A stretch of 64,000 nucleotides of DNA from Erpobdella octoculata (Eukaryota; Annelida; Clitellata; Hirudinida; Erpobdellidae), in the NCBI GenBank assembly GCA_963978895.1, contig OZ022241.1, positions 17,465,064 to 17,529,063 on the forward strand. Reading direction: 5' to 3'. The notes beneath the pieces were generated by a model that saw nothing but the letters and a program-made list of their open reading frames with translations, did not search any database and was not told the origin of the DNA. The translations under genes were made by a program, and so were the position numbers. This document shows positions 46,270-60,126 of this stretch, in pieces (positions within the stretch are counted from its first letter, which is position 1; each line of letters starts with the position of its first letter).

Positions 46270-47718
46270 ATGGCTTGCTCGTCAACCAATTCGAATACCA
46301 GAATTATTTGCAACCCACTAATTTGTTTTTATTACGGATTTATGTACGTTGTTCTGTGTAGTTGTTTGTTTGATTCGTACAAAACATCAGCTGACACAAA
46401 GTTGGAGCGAGCAAAAATCCACAAAATATTACAAAACAACAACAGCAACCTCACTCACATAAATCATGTACGACATCTTCACGACTTGCACCAACAACAC
46501 ATTCGCCTCAAACGTCATCACCGACAACGACAACTACAAACTCCTCAGTTGTACTTACGACAAGATGCACAGCAACTTGATCGACATCAACAGCATGAGA
46601 AAATAACAAAGGAATGTCCGGTGAAAAATGGCGATGCCACCTACCACGTGACAGTGATAGGAGGAGGTTGTTGTAAGCCCCTGCGAATAGAATGGAGAAG
46701 CGATGAAAATGTACAATCATCAGTTGAAACTGATTATCAGAACGATGACAGTTTACTCAACAATTACAACACAAACAAAAGCAAAAGATCGGTTCAACTG
46801 AGCAAGAAAAATAAAAAGAGACAATTACTTGATAAGTTGTACACAGAATTAATGTCACGGGAATACTTTAACGATTATGATATCAAAGAACTGGCCAGGG
46901 AACATGACCTGACCGCTGATGATGAATATAGACTTAAGAAGAAACTGCAAAGCGGACAGAAAGAAAAACAAACGACAGAGACGCCTACTACTACTACTAA
47001 TACTACTACTACTACTACACAACAAAAAGATGATCTTCATTTAATAAACAACTTCTTGTTAGAAAAACTTTCTCAAATGGACGACGAAGTTGTACAGATG
47101 AGAACATTCGTACAAGAAAAAATGTTTCAACTTGAGCAGCAACTTTCCTCATCAGCTTCGCAAATCAACTCCGCTGTCGTAAACCAACAAGAACAACACA
47201 GAGGTGACATAGAAAAATTACTCAACGAACTACAAGCACAACACCAAGAGCAACTCGACATGGAGGATCAACAACAATCACAACTGATCAAACTTCGCGA
47301 GGAGCATCAAGAGCTGTTGAAGAGAAAGCCGATATGTAGTAATTCTGGTCCAGACAGTGGTGGTTCAGATGCTGTTAATGCATACGACGATGAAGAAGAC
47401 GACGACGAGGATGACGATGAGGATGATGATTCTTTAGATATGAAAAAGAGAACAATGTCTCCAAGCGCCATTGTTGGTGACACCTTGACCGACGAGGTGA
47501 CCAGCGAGATGTTCAACGAGATGGACAGCAGTTATGACATGACTTTGAAGGACGAGCCAAGAGGGAACGAGAGCAAACTCTTGGAAGAAATCAAAAAAGA
47601 ATTCTCTGTGCTCCACACAAAACTTGAAGTAGCAAAAAAAAGAATTGTTTTAACTGAAAAGAAATTAAGAAATGAAATTGCTGAAAAAGAAAGAATAAGG
47701 TTGGTTGAAAAAAATTAA
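46270..47718 (+). CDS. 482-aa coiled-coil protein with acidic tract, unrecognised
   Basis: An uninterrupted 1.45 kb frame with a good start context (AAAATGGC) and mixed codon use, unlike the satellite-derived frames nearby. Residues about 17-36 (LICFYYGFMYVVLCSCLF) form one hydrophobic segment, likely a signal anchor or signal peptide. A His/Gln-rich stretch follows (DLHQQHIRLKRHHRQRQ). Residues 120-142 (ATYHVTVIGGGCCKPLRIEW) form a compact Cys-containing block. Residues 150-245 are charged (SKKNKKRQLLDKLYTELMSR, LAREHDLTADDEYRLKKKL). A Thr run (from ACT repeats) comes next, then a long coiled coil at about 256-353 (HLINNFLLEKLSQMDDEVVQ...), an acidic tract at about 375-391, and a final coiled coil (EEIKKEFSVLHTKLEVAKKR). 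It ends at TAA 47718. Intronless here, or a large exon. No family recognised; a secreted or type II membrane protein is inferred from the N-terminus only. Confidence 0.65.
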   Translation: MACSSTNSNTRIICNPLICFYYGFMYVVLCSCLFDSYKTSADTKLERAKIHKILQNNNSNLTHINHVRHLHDLHQQHIRLKRHHRQRQLQTPQLYLRQDAQQLDRHQQHEKITKECPVKNGDATYHVTVIGGGCCKPLRIEWRSDENVQSSVETDYQNDDSLLNNYNTNKSKRSVQLSKKNKKRQLLDKLYTELMSREYFNDYDIKELAREHDLTADDEYRLKKKLQSGQKEKQTTETPTTTTNTTTTTTQQKDDLHLINNFLLEKLSQMDDEVVQMRTFVQEKMFQLEQQLSSSASQINSAVVNQQEQHRGDIEKLLNELQAQHQEQLDMEDQQQSQLIKLREEHQELLKRKPICSNSGPDSGGSDAVNAYDDEEDDDEDDDEDDDSLDMKKRTMSPSAIVGDTLTDEVTSEMFNEMDSSYDMTLKDEPRGNESKLLEEIKKEFSVLHTKLEVAKKRIVLTEKKLRNEIAEKERIRLVEKN

Positions 47719-47719
47719 A

Positions 47720-50090
<2,371 letters not shown>

Positions 50091-50103
50091 CACACACACA
50101 CAT

Positions 50104-50545
<442 letters not shown>

Positions 50546-50547
50546 TC

Positions 50548-50741
<194 letters not shown>

Positions 50742-50759
50742 TTCAACTTTGATGCAAAC

Positions 50760-51685
50760 ATTTTTAAAGAGAAATTTTTAATATCATAGCAAAAAATTTA
50801 TATTTAAACAAGTAAGGTGTCTATATTAACAAATAATCAGCATAAATTACAAAATTGAAAAATGTGTAATTGTTTACTCTTTTTCCAAAGTTTCCATTTC
50901 AAATTTTGAATTTTGTTAATATATAATCCCCTAAAATCAAAACAATTAAAGCCATCGAGATTCAACTTAAAGAAAACAATTGTTCTTATCGCTCAAAAAT
51001 ATTAGAATAACCAAAATGCAGATATTAAAACAATAAAGTTTATATATTGGTAAAACATGTGACAGTGGGATGTTATGGGTTAATGCAGTTGGAGTTACTA
51101 AAACTACAGTGATATAATTTATTATTGTTTTTACGTGGTATTTCTTTATATTACAAAATTCCAGGGTTACGGACCGGTGAAAGTTGATAAATGCATGTAA
51201 AATAAGTTTGGTATTGAAAGAAAAAAATTCAAAATAACACTGCTATTTATTTCAATTATTTATAATTTTAAAAATAAATAAATACATAAACATTCTTTTG
51301 TTAGTCAGTTAAAAACTTTCAGGTTAAATCACCTGAGTTAAAAATTTAGTGGATAAATTAAGCCTAAAAATCAATTTATCTAATACACCATGTAAACGTT
51401 TTTTTATCTGTGAATCTAGATGTTTTGATGTTTCCTAATTAATTTGGGTATGCTGAATCTGAATATGACATTGGTTTTTTATTGCATCAACCGTTTGATC
51501 ATAAAATCAAAAATCAATTAAACATATAAGTAATATTAATCGTGTTGCATGAGATACAGCTTTGGAAATATATAACATTTGACTAGTTAAAAATGTTATG
51601 TTATGATACAAGACGTCATGTTCCATCACGTTACATACCTACATTACATTATGTTATAATGTAATAGTTCTTCATAATCACAAAT
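50760..51685. other. Nothing recognised
   Basis: AT-rich sequence. The only structure seen is the TTATGTTATAATG-type palindromic stretch near 51595-51665. Confidence 0.4.
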
Positions 51686-51689
51686 TACA

Positions 51690-52665
51690 CTAGAAGTGAA
51701 CAGTAAAACGTGGTATTCTTTTATGAAGTTTGTCGTCATTGCGTATCAAACTCCAGATGTAGTCACCAGTCATAGCTGCATTCCATCTGCCCTGGTTTCT
51801 TTTCTTCATTGCAAGAATATCCTGATGGAAATGTTCTCCGTGCTCTTCACTCACATCACCCAAATTTGGTTTTAAAAATTCCAAGTGTGAATGCAAGTAA
51901 TGTAGTTTTATTGACATTCTGCATTTCATATCTGCGTAACGTACAATTAAGTTTTCAACTAGCTCTTTGTGGTTATCACTCTTATTGTTGCTTAAAAAAC
52001 TATGAACAACATGTCTAAACGCAATCCATGCTTCTTTTTCCACAACAGACATCTTGTCCTCCAGTTCCTTACATGTCAACATAACTGTAATCTGTGGACC
52101 AACAAATATACCTGCTGAAATGTTTGCATATAACACTTTTTTAAACATGTGCCGAATATGCTGAAAAGCTGCAATAACTCAATCAATCAATCAATCAATT
52201 ATTTATATAGCGCTATTTCCGCAGTGTTCAATAGCGCTCGGTCGTGAACTTATTAAACAGATATGTTTTAAGTCCACGACGGAAAACTGTGAGAGAAGTA
52301 GAGTTAGTAAGAGAAGAAGGAAGAGAGTTCCAGAGATAGGGACCAGAGTAGGAGAAAGAGCGTTTAGCAAAAGAATGCTTAATAGTGAAGATGCGAGAGT
52401 GATTACGAGAAGAAGAACGAAGACCAGACTTAGGAGGGATATGTATTAAATTAGTTAAGAAGAGAGGAGAAAGACAATTTTTTATTTTGTACATTATTAA
52501 ACAAATTTTAAAAATCACTAACTGGGTTTAATGCTTTGACAAATTATTTGACAAGACCTAATTTAATGTGAAGGAGTGGTAATAAGATCTTCTCAACGGG
52601 TATCAGGGATTGATTAATAACATTGTGCGAACCCGACTGTAAATGTTCTCTCACTTTAATTTAAA
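51690..52665 (-). pseudogene. Conserved multi-copy protein (LPPLHIKLG family), split by a LINE
   Basis: Reading the minus strand from 52665: EREHLQSGSHNVINQSLIPV, then EKILLPPLHIKLGLVKQFVK and ALNPV, then a LINE tail. The frame resumes at about 52178: IAAFQHIRHMFKKVLYANIS, AGIFVGPQIT, AWIAFRHVVHSFLSNNKS, SIKLHYLHSHLEFLKPNLGD, VSEEHGEHFHQDILAMKKRN and QGRWNAAMTGDYIWSL, ending at 51690. I recall this motif order (LPPLHIKLG, GIFVGPQI, HSHLDFFPxNLG, SDEHGERFHQDI) from many uncharacterised proteins in arthropod and cnidarian genomes, usually multi-copy, so a mobile-element origin is likely. The function is unknown. The N-terminus is not seen here. Confidence 0.6.
52179..52520 (-). pseudogene. L2-like LINE 3' end inserted in the LPPLHIKLG ORF
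   Basis: Encodes IFKICLIMYKIKNCLSPLF, RSSSRNHSRIFTIKHSFAKR, SFSYSGPYLWNSLPSSL and FRRGLKTYLFNKF, the C-terminal signature of L2-type ORF2. The 3' end carries an (ATTG)n tail at 52179-52200 and the GCGCTATATAAATAATTG sequence, the same tail core as the SINEs in this window. TAACT at both borders may be the target duplication. Confidence 0.8.
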
Positions 52666-53119
52666 TTTCTGCTTCAATTTCAATTAACAGAAAGTACCCG
52701 TATTTTTGTTTTAAGTTCATATTTTGAGCCCATTCTAGAGTTTTGAAACAATCAATTAAATAAATTTTCTCTAATTAAACTGCTTGATTTTTTTTAGTAA
52801 ACTTTTATTTTAGGTTTATATCAGAAAAACATGAAAATTGGAATACACATAAATTAAAAAATTGCTCAGTTATACTGCAATTCTTTTGCTTTTGGTTGTT
52901 GCTTTCTATCCTGTTCAGTAACTGAAAGCACATTTTACAATGCTTATATTAACTTGCTCTGCTGTTTGTTTAAGCATCGTGCCCACACACAACAATGTAA
53001 TTTTTATATTTCATTCTAAGCGATGGTAAAAGACATATCCTACGTTATTTGCTTTAACGTTGCATACAAAAGAGAAAACAAGCCGGTGGAACGAACTGCC
53101 TAAGTAATTAGAAAATTGT

Positions 53120-53544
53120 CACATTTTTAATTTTGGCAATGCTTTTATATTTTTGGGTCTTTTTTAATTATGGTTCTTGGCACTTTCAGTCAGATCAGAT
53201 CCAACAGTTCAATTGCAATGTTTTATTCATTTGACGTGTTTCAGTATAGTTATTACATCATCACTTCAGCTGTCATTACAAAACAGAAAGATGTCAAAGG
53301 TTTCTTTGTGCCAAGTGAAAAGTGCCAAGAACCATAATTAAAAACAGAAAGATGTCAAAGGTTTCTTTGACATCTTTCAGTTTGGTAATGCCAGCTGAAG
53401 TGATGATGTGATAACCATACTGAAACACGTCAAATGAATAAAACATTGCAATTGAACTGTTGGATCTGATCTGACTGAAAGTGCCAAGAACCATAATTAA
53501 AAAAGACCCAAAAATATAAAAGCATTGCCAAAATTAAAAATGTG
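53120..53544. mobile_element. Long-hairpin MITE, arms about 165 bp
   Basis: Left arm CACATTTTTAATTTTGGCAA (53120) and right arm ending TTGCCAAAATTAAAAATGTG (53544) are inverted, nearly perfect copies over about 165 bp. The loop (about 53283-53376) contains a further duplication of AAACAGAAAGATGTCAAAGG and a small inverted GGTTTCTTTGACATC piece. Non-coding; no convincing target duplication. Confidence 0.75.
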
Positions 53545-55150
53545 TTGAGAAAACTATGTTCAGTAGGAGGAGTCCGGGAGAATTAACTAGATGGGAAACA
53601 ATAACCACCGCTCATAGAATCTTTGTGGCACTATGTTATATAGCTTGTCAGTTGCCAGCCCTCACGGTATGAAAAAATATTTATGCCCTGATCCAAACCT
53701 TCTAGAATAATTACTTTAGGCAATGGGGCCAAAATATTTATTTCGAAATTTTTTTGTGCTCGGTAACTCTGGGCTCCCTGGCTTCTGGACCTATGGGCTT
53801 AGGCTTAGGCCCAGTAGGTCCGTTCAAAAATCCAGCCCGGTCATCAGGTTATCATTTATATTTAGATTTTGTGTTAGGCTTATAAATGAGTTTTAACTGA
53901 ATTAAATTTATCTGAACAAATTCCATGTTTATTTAGTTAGAAAAACAGATAACGGCAAACACAAGTAAATTACGTTTTTCCAGCATCCAAAAAATTACCA
54001 TCCGTTTGTTAAAATATTAGCCTTGAGATAATTGCTCTTTCAGTGCAAAATTCATAGTTGCTCCAGCAAATTAACAAAGTACAGTAATTTTTTGGAATAC
54101 ATTCTGACCAGTTTAATTTTTGTATGTTTTCTTCTACGTTTGGAAATTGTAGATCTAAACAGATCATCATTTTGTCAATGAAAGTTTTAACTCTAAAAGT
54201 CTTCCAGTCATGTAACGAAACATTTTCATCTAGTTTTTGACGTCAAGAACAAAACACAGTTTTTCTCTAACATCATCTCTAACAATTTTAAAGCAGTTGT
54301 TACTTCAACATCAACAGCACCAGACCATTTTGGAAATGTCTTCACCATCGTCGAAATCACAGTTGCTTGTTTTTCAATTTTTGTAATAGAACTAATTTCG
54401 TTTTTTGCATCACAAACCGGACAAAGCTGGTGCTGAAATGACATCAATTCATCACATTCTACTAAGACTGAATCAGATTCACTTGTGTAACAAGTTTGTT
54501 GCTCTAAAAAAGATCCAAAAAAATGGAGTCGGTCTCAAGATCCCGACACCTAATCCAGTGATTGCGATAACGGCAAAAAACGCCGAATCTCTGTATCCCG
54601 GAATTTTAATCCTTAGTAGCCATGTAAGCATTTTATAAAAAAATTGTTATAGTTCTGCACAATATAAGTCACTAGGTAGTTGTAAGGCGCCCGTTCATTA
54701 GTAAACAAACATTATCTTTGTTAAAATGGATTGGTTTGTCTTATCTATGATCTTATCATTAGTTAAAAATTTTCCGATATATCTATTTTATAACTTTATA
54801 TTTTTAATATTTATATAATTTGTATAATGTTATAACTTTAGAATTTTTATGATTGAAATCGAGTTGCATTCTAAAGTTCAACAACTCCATTAATTCTTTA
54901 AACTGAATAAACAGAATTAGAACACAACCTTTGATTGAAAAAGTCATTTTGTTTTAAAAAAAAAGCTATAAATTAGCTATAGTAATAAATAATCTATTCG
55001 TGTTAAAAAAATGAAACTTAACTGCCATTAAGTTTACCAAACCTTACCCAAAAAATTTTATGGTGTATATGAAGTATATTCCGAACAACAAAATCAATTT
55101 ACAATGTATGTTTAAATAATATTATTTAAGTCAATTAAATTTAAAATTGG
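53545..55150. other. Nothing firmly recognised
   Basis: AT-rich. A minus-strand frame at 54447-54226 (CPVCDAKNEI...) has one CxxC pair but no family I know. No repeats shared with the rest of the window were noticed. Confidence 0.35.
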
Positions 55151-55157
55151 AAAGAAA

Positions 55158-55222
55158 TTATTGGAGAGAAAAACGATAGAAAAACCTCTAAAAAGCCCGG
55201 GAAACACCGGGCACCCCGCTAG
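55158..55222 (+). mobile_element. Helitron-A 3' terminus
   Basis: GAGAGAAAAACGATAGAAAA, CCCGGGAAACACCGGGCACC and CCGCTAG followed by TA. The 5' half was not found nearby. Confidence 0.65.
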
Positions 55223-55249
55223 TATATATATATATATATATATATTAAG

Positions 55250-56490
55250 AATACGAAAAATCGGGTTAAGGCCATTTTTTTCTACTTTTGGGAGCTGATT
55301 AAGGTAAGATACTGTAATAAAAAACCAAATGCATTTATTAAATCTGAAACTTGTTTTTTAAAATCACGTTTGAATCATTCAAGCAGCTTCAGCTTTTTGA
55401 TGTTTTATAAATAAGCGCACTAACAAGTGCTACAACGTCATTCCATCACCACCCACCAAACGTTGTTTATTTATTCTCACAACAATAATAGTAGTTAAGA
55501 ATGTTATGGACTACTTTTTGCAGGTTCGAGCTGCTTTGTTTGAGCACATGTTTTTAGTTCTTTAGAGATTATTTTGATTCATTCTGACTTTGAAGCAGAT
55601 AAAAATCTTAATAAATTACAATAAAAACTATTCACTTAAAACGTATACTAAAATATTTTGTTTTTTTCCGTCCAAAAAGTAGGAAAAAAACGGAAAATAG
55701 CTGCAAGGCAGTTTTTTTCAAATTTCGCTTATTCAGACAATTTTTTTTTGGTTTTAAATATATGATAAAAAACAAATCAAAAACTAACAACAGTATCAAA
55801 AATTAAAACACTTTTTAGAGCAATTGATGTAATTTTTATCCACATTTTTCAGTGAGTTTATCTCTTTTTTTCATTTTTAAATTGGCGTATTTGTTAGTTT
55901 ATATATTTGTTCAAATATTCCAGTAATTCAGGCTAATGGATTTTCACACGCCCTAAAAACATCTTACAGGGGGTGCGTTCAGTGAGTAAAATACGCAAAT
56001 ATAATTCGTTGCTTGAAAGAGAAGGAAGCACAACTCTTTTGATGTTGACAGTGAAGTGCGCAACAATTTATAAAGTGTCATTCTGTTATTTTAAGTCAAC
56101 TCTGCGGCATCCTAAATGAAAAAAAAGAAATTGCACAAGATGAATTAAAAATATAGTTTGTTGATCCTGACAGATTTTATTATCCTTAAGTGACGCAGTT
56201 CCTCCTTATTTGTTATTTAACAGTTCTTTACAAAAATGTTTATTGTGTTAATTAAATTTGAAGTTGAGCGGAAAATAAATAAAGAGTACAAGGAAATCAA
56301 CAACATTTGTGACGATATGTGTTGAAGGGGATTTGAGAAATGTGACGTCACATCAACAAAACTTATAATTAATATTTAAATAAGTTAAATAAACAGATAG
56401 TTTATGAATTGAATATAAGACTAGTTTTAATTGCATCAAGTTGTTTTAAAATCATGAAAAAAAACTATTTATTGTTTTTAAATTATTTTC
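55250..56490. other. Nothing recognised
   Basis: AT-rich, no coding frame, no shared repeats. Confidence 0.4.
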
Positions 56491-56499
56491 AATATAAAC

Positions 56500-56717
56500 T
56501 ATTGGGGTAACGGCGTTGCCCGGGATTTTTTAGAGGTTTTTAATCGTTTTCTCTCTTGCTCCCGTTCCCGGTCGCTTCCCTTTCGCGCTCATTTTGTGAC
56601 CGATCTCAATTTTTTTACGAATACCTTCCTCTATTGACTCTCAAGGTTGTGTGAACATTTCATGACGATCGGATGAATGGTGTAGCAATGCATAAAGGTC
56701 AAATAGACAGACAGTAA

Positions 56718-56730
<13 letters not shown>
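56500..56730 (-). mobile_element. Helitron-A, compact copy without satellite (about 210 bp)
   Basis: GGGGTAACGGCGTTGCCCGG, TTTTAGAGGTTTTTAATCG, a single TCCCGTTCCCGGTCGCTT, CATTTTGTGACCGATCTC, CTCTCAAGGTTGTGTGAAC, ACGATCGGATGAATGGTG and ATGCATAAAGGTC, ending in TATATATCTATATA. It has every block of the family with only one 18-bp motif, and so shows the minimal form from which the expanded copies derive. Confidence 0.75.
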
Positions 56731-56862
<132 letters not shown>

Positions 56863-57342
56863 TATAATACAAATTAGTTATAATATAAATCAATATTAAC
56901 ATAAATATTATAATAGTTATACTATATTATAAGTTGTTTATGAAACGTGTCTACCAATTTATAGTATAAATTACTTTGCATTTCTCTATACGTCTTTAGA
57001 AAAATAATAATAAGTTATCAAATTAAAATAGATAATAAAAACTTGAAAATGTTTTAATTCAATTTATATAAACTGATATTTTCAGTTGAAGAAATTTTTT
57101 GGGTTTAGTATTTTTTATTCTTTTATGCAACATTAGTGCACGACAATGAACTTGTAATAACTTATTAAGTAACATTTTATGCATTGGGTTTTCTTTATGA
57201 ACGTTGTAACAGTTTCTACTGAGTACCAACAACTTTACGCCGTCCTCTTTGTAGTTCACAAAGCAAAATACATTTATTTATGTCTCTTTTCAAGTTTCGA
57301 AATGTTGCGGCTTATATGATGGAAAAAATACTTTGTGCTTGA

Positions 57343-57775
57343 GATGCGATGCCGTCTTTGAGATGTGATGCCGTATTTGAGATGTGATGTCGTATTTGAG
57401 ATGTGATGTCGTATTTGAGATGTGATGCCGTATTTGAGATGTGATGCTGTATTTGAGATGTGATGTCGTATTTGAGATGTGATGTCGTATTTGAGATGTG
57501 ATGCCGTATTGAGATATGATGTCGTATTTGAGATGCGATGCTGTATTTGAGATGTGATGCTGTATTTGAGATGTGATGCTGTATTTTGAATGGATGTTGT
57601 ATTTGAGATATGATGTCGTATTTGAGATGTGAAACTGTATTTTGAATAGATGTTGTATTTGAGATAAGATGTCGTATTTGAGATAGGATGTCGTATTATT
57701 TAAGATGTGATGCCGTATTTTAGATGTGATGCCGTATTTAAGATGAAATGTCGTGTTTGAGATGTGATACCGTAT
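57343..57775 (+). repeat. 19-bp minisatellite, about 22 degenerate units
   Basis: Consensus TTTGAGATGTGATGCCGTA with GCC/GTC/GCT variants. Some units are shortened (ATTTTGAATGGATGTTGTA). Not homogenised like the Helitron arrays, so likely older. Confidence 0.92.
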
Positions 57776-57859
57776 TATTCGATTTGAGAAAAGTTTTATC
57801 TATACATTCTTTAGATTTTCATTTTTACCTGTGAAGTGAACATAACAAAATATCTCATA

Positions 57860-58704
57860 GGTAATCGGACATTTCCCCCCCCCCCCCCCGGACATTTCCC
57901 CCCCGGACATTTCCCCCCCGGACATTTCCCCCCCCCCCGGACATTTCCCCCCCCCGGACATTTCCCCCCCCGGACGTTTCCCCCCCCCCGGGTAGGACAT
58001 TTCCCCCCCCCGGAGAGAGAATATACTTTTATTTTTCATTTATTATTTTTTATTTATCCCCAATAGTTCAGTGCAATGTTTGGGTTAGGGTTAGGGTTAG
58101 GGCTAGGGTTAGGGTTAGGGTTATTTATCCCCTAAATAGTTCAGTGCAATGTTTGGGTTAGGGTTAGGGTTAGGGCTAGGGTTAGGGTTATTTATCCCCT
58201 AAATAGTTCAGTGCAATGTTTGGGTTAGGGTTAGGGTTAGGGCTAGGGTTAGGGTTAGGGTTAGGGTTATTTATCCCCTAAATAGTTCAGTGCAATGTTT
58301 GGGTTAGGGTTAGGGTTAGGGTTAGGGTTAGGTTAGGGTTAGGGTTTGTGTTTCTTAGAAACACTCTTAGAAACCCTAGGGTTAGGGTTAGGGTTTGTGT
58401 TTCTTAGAAAAACTTGTAAAATTCAACTCTGCCTTGTCCTACCTCGTGGGGTGAGAATTATCATACTCATGGCGGGGGAATGTCCGGAGGGGAATGTACA
58501 CAATTCACGCACACACATATTTATGCCATGCAAGAACACACTCTTGCAAAACCACAAATTCATACTACTACATAACCACAGGGGGGGGGAAATGTCCTAC
58601 CTTGGGGGGGAAATGTCCGGGGGGGAAATGTCCTAGGGTCTGTCGGGGGGGGGGGGGAAATGTCCGGGGGGGAAACGTCCGGGGGGGGGAAATGTCCTAC
58701 ATTC
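57860..58704. mobile_element. Foldback-like element with GGACATTTCCCC arrays and telomere-like core
   Basis: The left end is an array of GGACATTTCCCCCCC units (57867-58012). The right end is the same array inverted (GGGGGGAAATGTCC, 58580-58697). ATCTCATA directly precedes the left side (57852-57859) and follows the right side (58705-58712), an 8-bp duplication. The terminal bases outside the arrays (GTAATC and, inverted, GAATGTA) pair only weakly. The core carries repeated TTAGGG blocks (58078-58408). No ORF. Confidence 0.65.
58078..58408 (+). repeat. Interstitial telomere-like higher-order repeat
   Basis: About four units, each a (TTAGGG)n block with one GGGCTAGGG variant followed by the spacer TTATCCCCTAAATAGTTCAG and TGCAATGTTTG. 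It then decays into TTAGAAACACTC copies. The regular spacer shows amplification of one unit, not a healed chromosome end. Confidence 0.9.
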
Positions 58705-59135
58705 ATCTCATACCAGTACAAAGTGGCGTACCGTGGGTACACAAAAATGGAGTAATTTATTGTAGTTTACTTTAAATTTTGTTTGATTTATATTCTGCGT
58801 AAATATCAGATACCTATTAAGGCGTCCAAAAACTTAACTTATTGTGAACGGCGCTGTTTCAGACGTTGCTAGATTTTTCAACAATTTGCGTAAAGCGTTC
58901 TTTAACTGTCACTTACTGATTAGCACTGGCGCATATAGGAGGAGATTGGGGTTTGCTTGGATTGCAACTTGTTTCTTTAAGTCTGTAGCCTAGGGGTTTA
59001 TCTTTACTAAACTCACTTCCTGAAATTCTAAAATATTTTATTAATAGTTAGTTTTTGTATTAAATTATCAATAATTTTCTTGATATGGTGTTTATTTGTT
59101 GGAGAAAGATACATATGAAAACAGAGAGACCCACT

Positions 59136-59207
<72 letters not shown>

Positions 59208-59212
59208 AAAAA
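59136..59212. repeat. (GA)n microsatellite
   Basis: AGAG tract with minor interruptions. Reverse-strand frames read SLSLSL. Confidence 0.95.
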
Positions 59213-59265
59213 AGAGAGACATAAGAAGAAAGAGAAACATATCGAAAGAGAGAAATAGAGACTAA

Positions 59266-59988
59266 AGGTGCATACACACTGACCGGTTTTTTCAACCAGC
59301 TCCGGTTCGCCAGAACTGGTGCATAGATTATGATAATTTATTTTGGCATCAGAGCACATGTCACACTTAGCCGGTTGTTTTTGTAAACAAATGAGTAATG
59401 CACTGCCGGTGACCTCCCGGTAAGTTGTACGCAACAAAATCGCCCGCTATGGTTTAGATAGCACTTTAAAGGGTTTACTAGAAATTGTGTAACTCGAAAG
59501 GTAATGTCTGTCTTTTAATTTTGACATAAAAAGGCTTGTAAAAAGTAATAAAACAATGTGTGTTGGTGTATATAACTCGTTTAATTAGATTTTCAAGGAA
59601 AATGAACTGTCTGAACTCGTTTAAATAGACTTTCTTGGATCAGAAAACATCGTACGAGTATTTTAATGTAATCATTTTTATTGTGGCTTCAATATTTTGT
59701 CATAAAGAGGTCAAATAGTCTGATAATTCAAGCACTTTATCATCGGTCCACTCCATCGTAACTTCTATTAATTAAAATAAAAGTAAACAAACCAATCATC
59801 CAATCAGAGCGTGAGTTTCTCAACCGGTTCTGGATAGAAATAGAACATACATCGGCCGGCAAAATCTGGCACCAGAATCTGGACTTGCATAAATTAACAT
59901 AATTTCTGGGCGCTGTTTTCGTGACACACTCCAGATTCAGGTGCCGAACGACTGGTACCAGCGAAAACTGGTCAGTGTGAACTGGGCT
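59266..59988. mobile_element. PIF/Harbinger-like MITE, 723 bp
   Basis: Inverted ends AGGTGCATACACACTGACCGG and, from the right, AGCCCAGTTCACACTGACCAG, flanked by TAA on both sides (59263-59265, 59989-59991), the 3-bp duplication usual for Harbinger elements. Subterminal CCGGTT/CTGGTA motifs repeat throughout. Part of the interior (59420-59575) resembles the sequence split by the nested element at 9195-14123. No transposase. Confidence 0.65.
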
Positions 59989-60126
59989 TAATAGGGGTGA
60001 TATCCGACCTGATACCACGTAGTTTAATCTTTTAGACATTTTTTCATTATTTCATTTATTTTTGTAGGTCAGTTATTTATAGAGGCCAATTATTTGTATG
60101 AGAGGTGAAGTATTTTTATAGATCAA

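Noticed and set aside
58078..58408. Chromosome end
   Set aside because: TTAGGG blocks are interrupted by a fixed spacer, bounded on both sides by other sequence and lie inside an inverted-array element.
57836..58775. PPPGHFPP / GGEMSGG frames
   Set aside because: Translation of the GGACATTTCCCCC arrays in both orientations.
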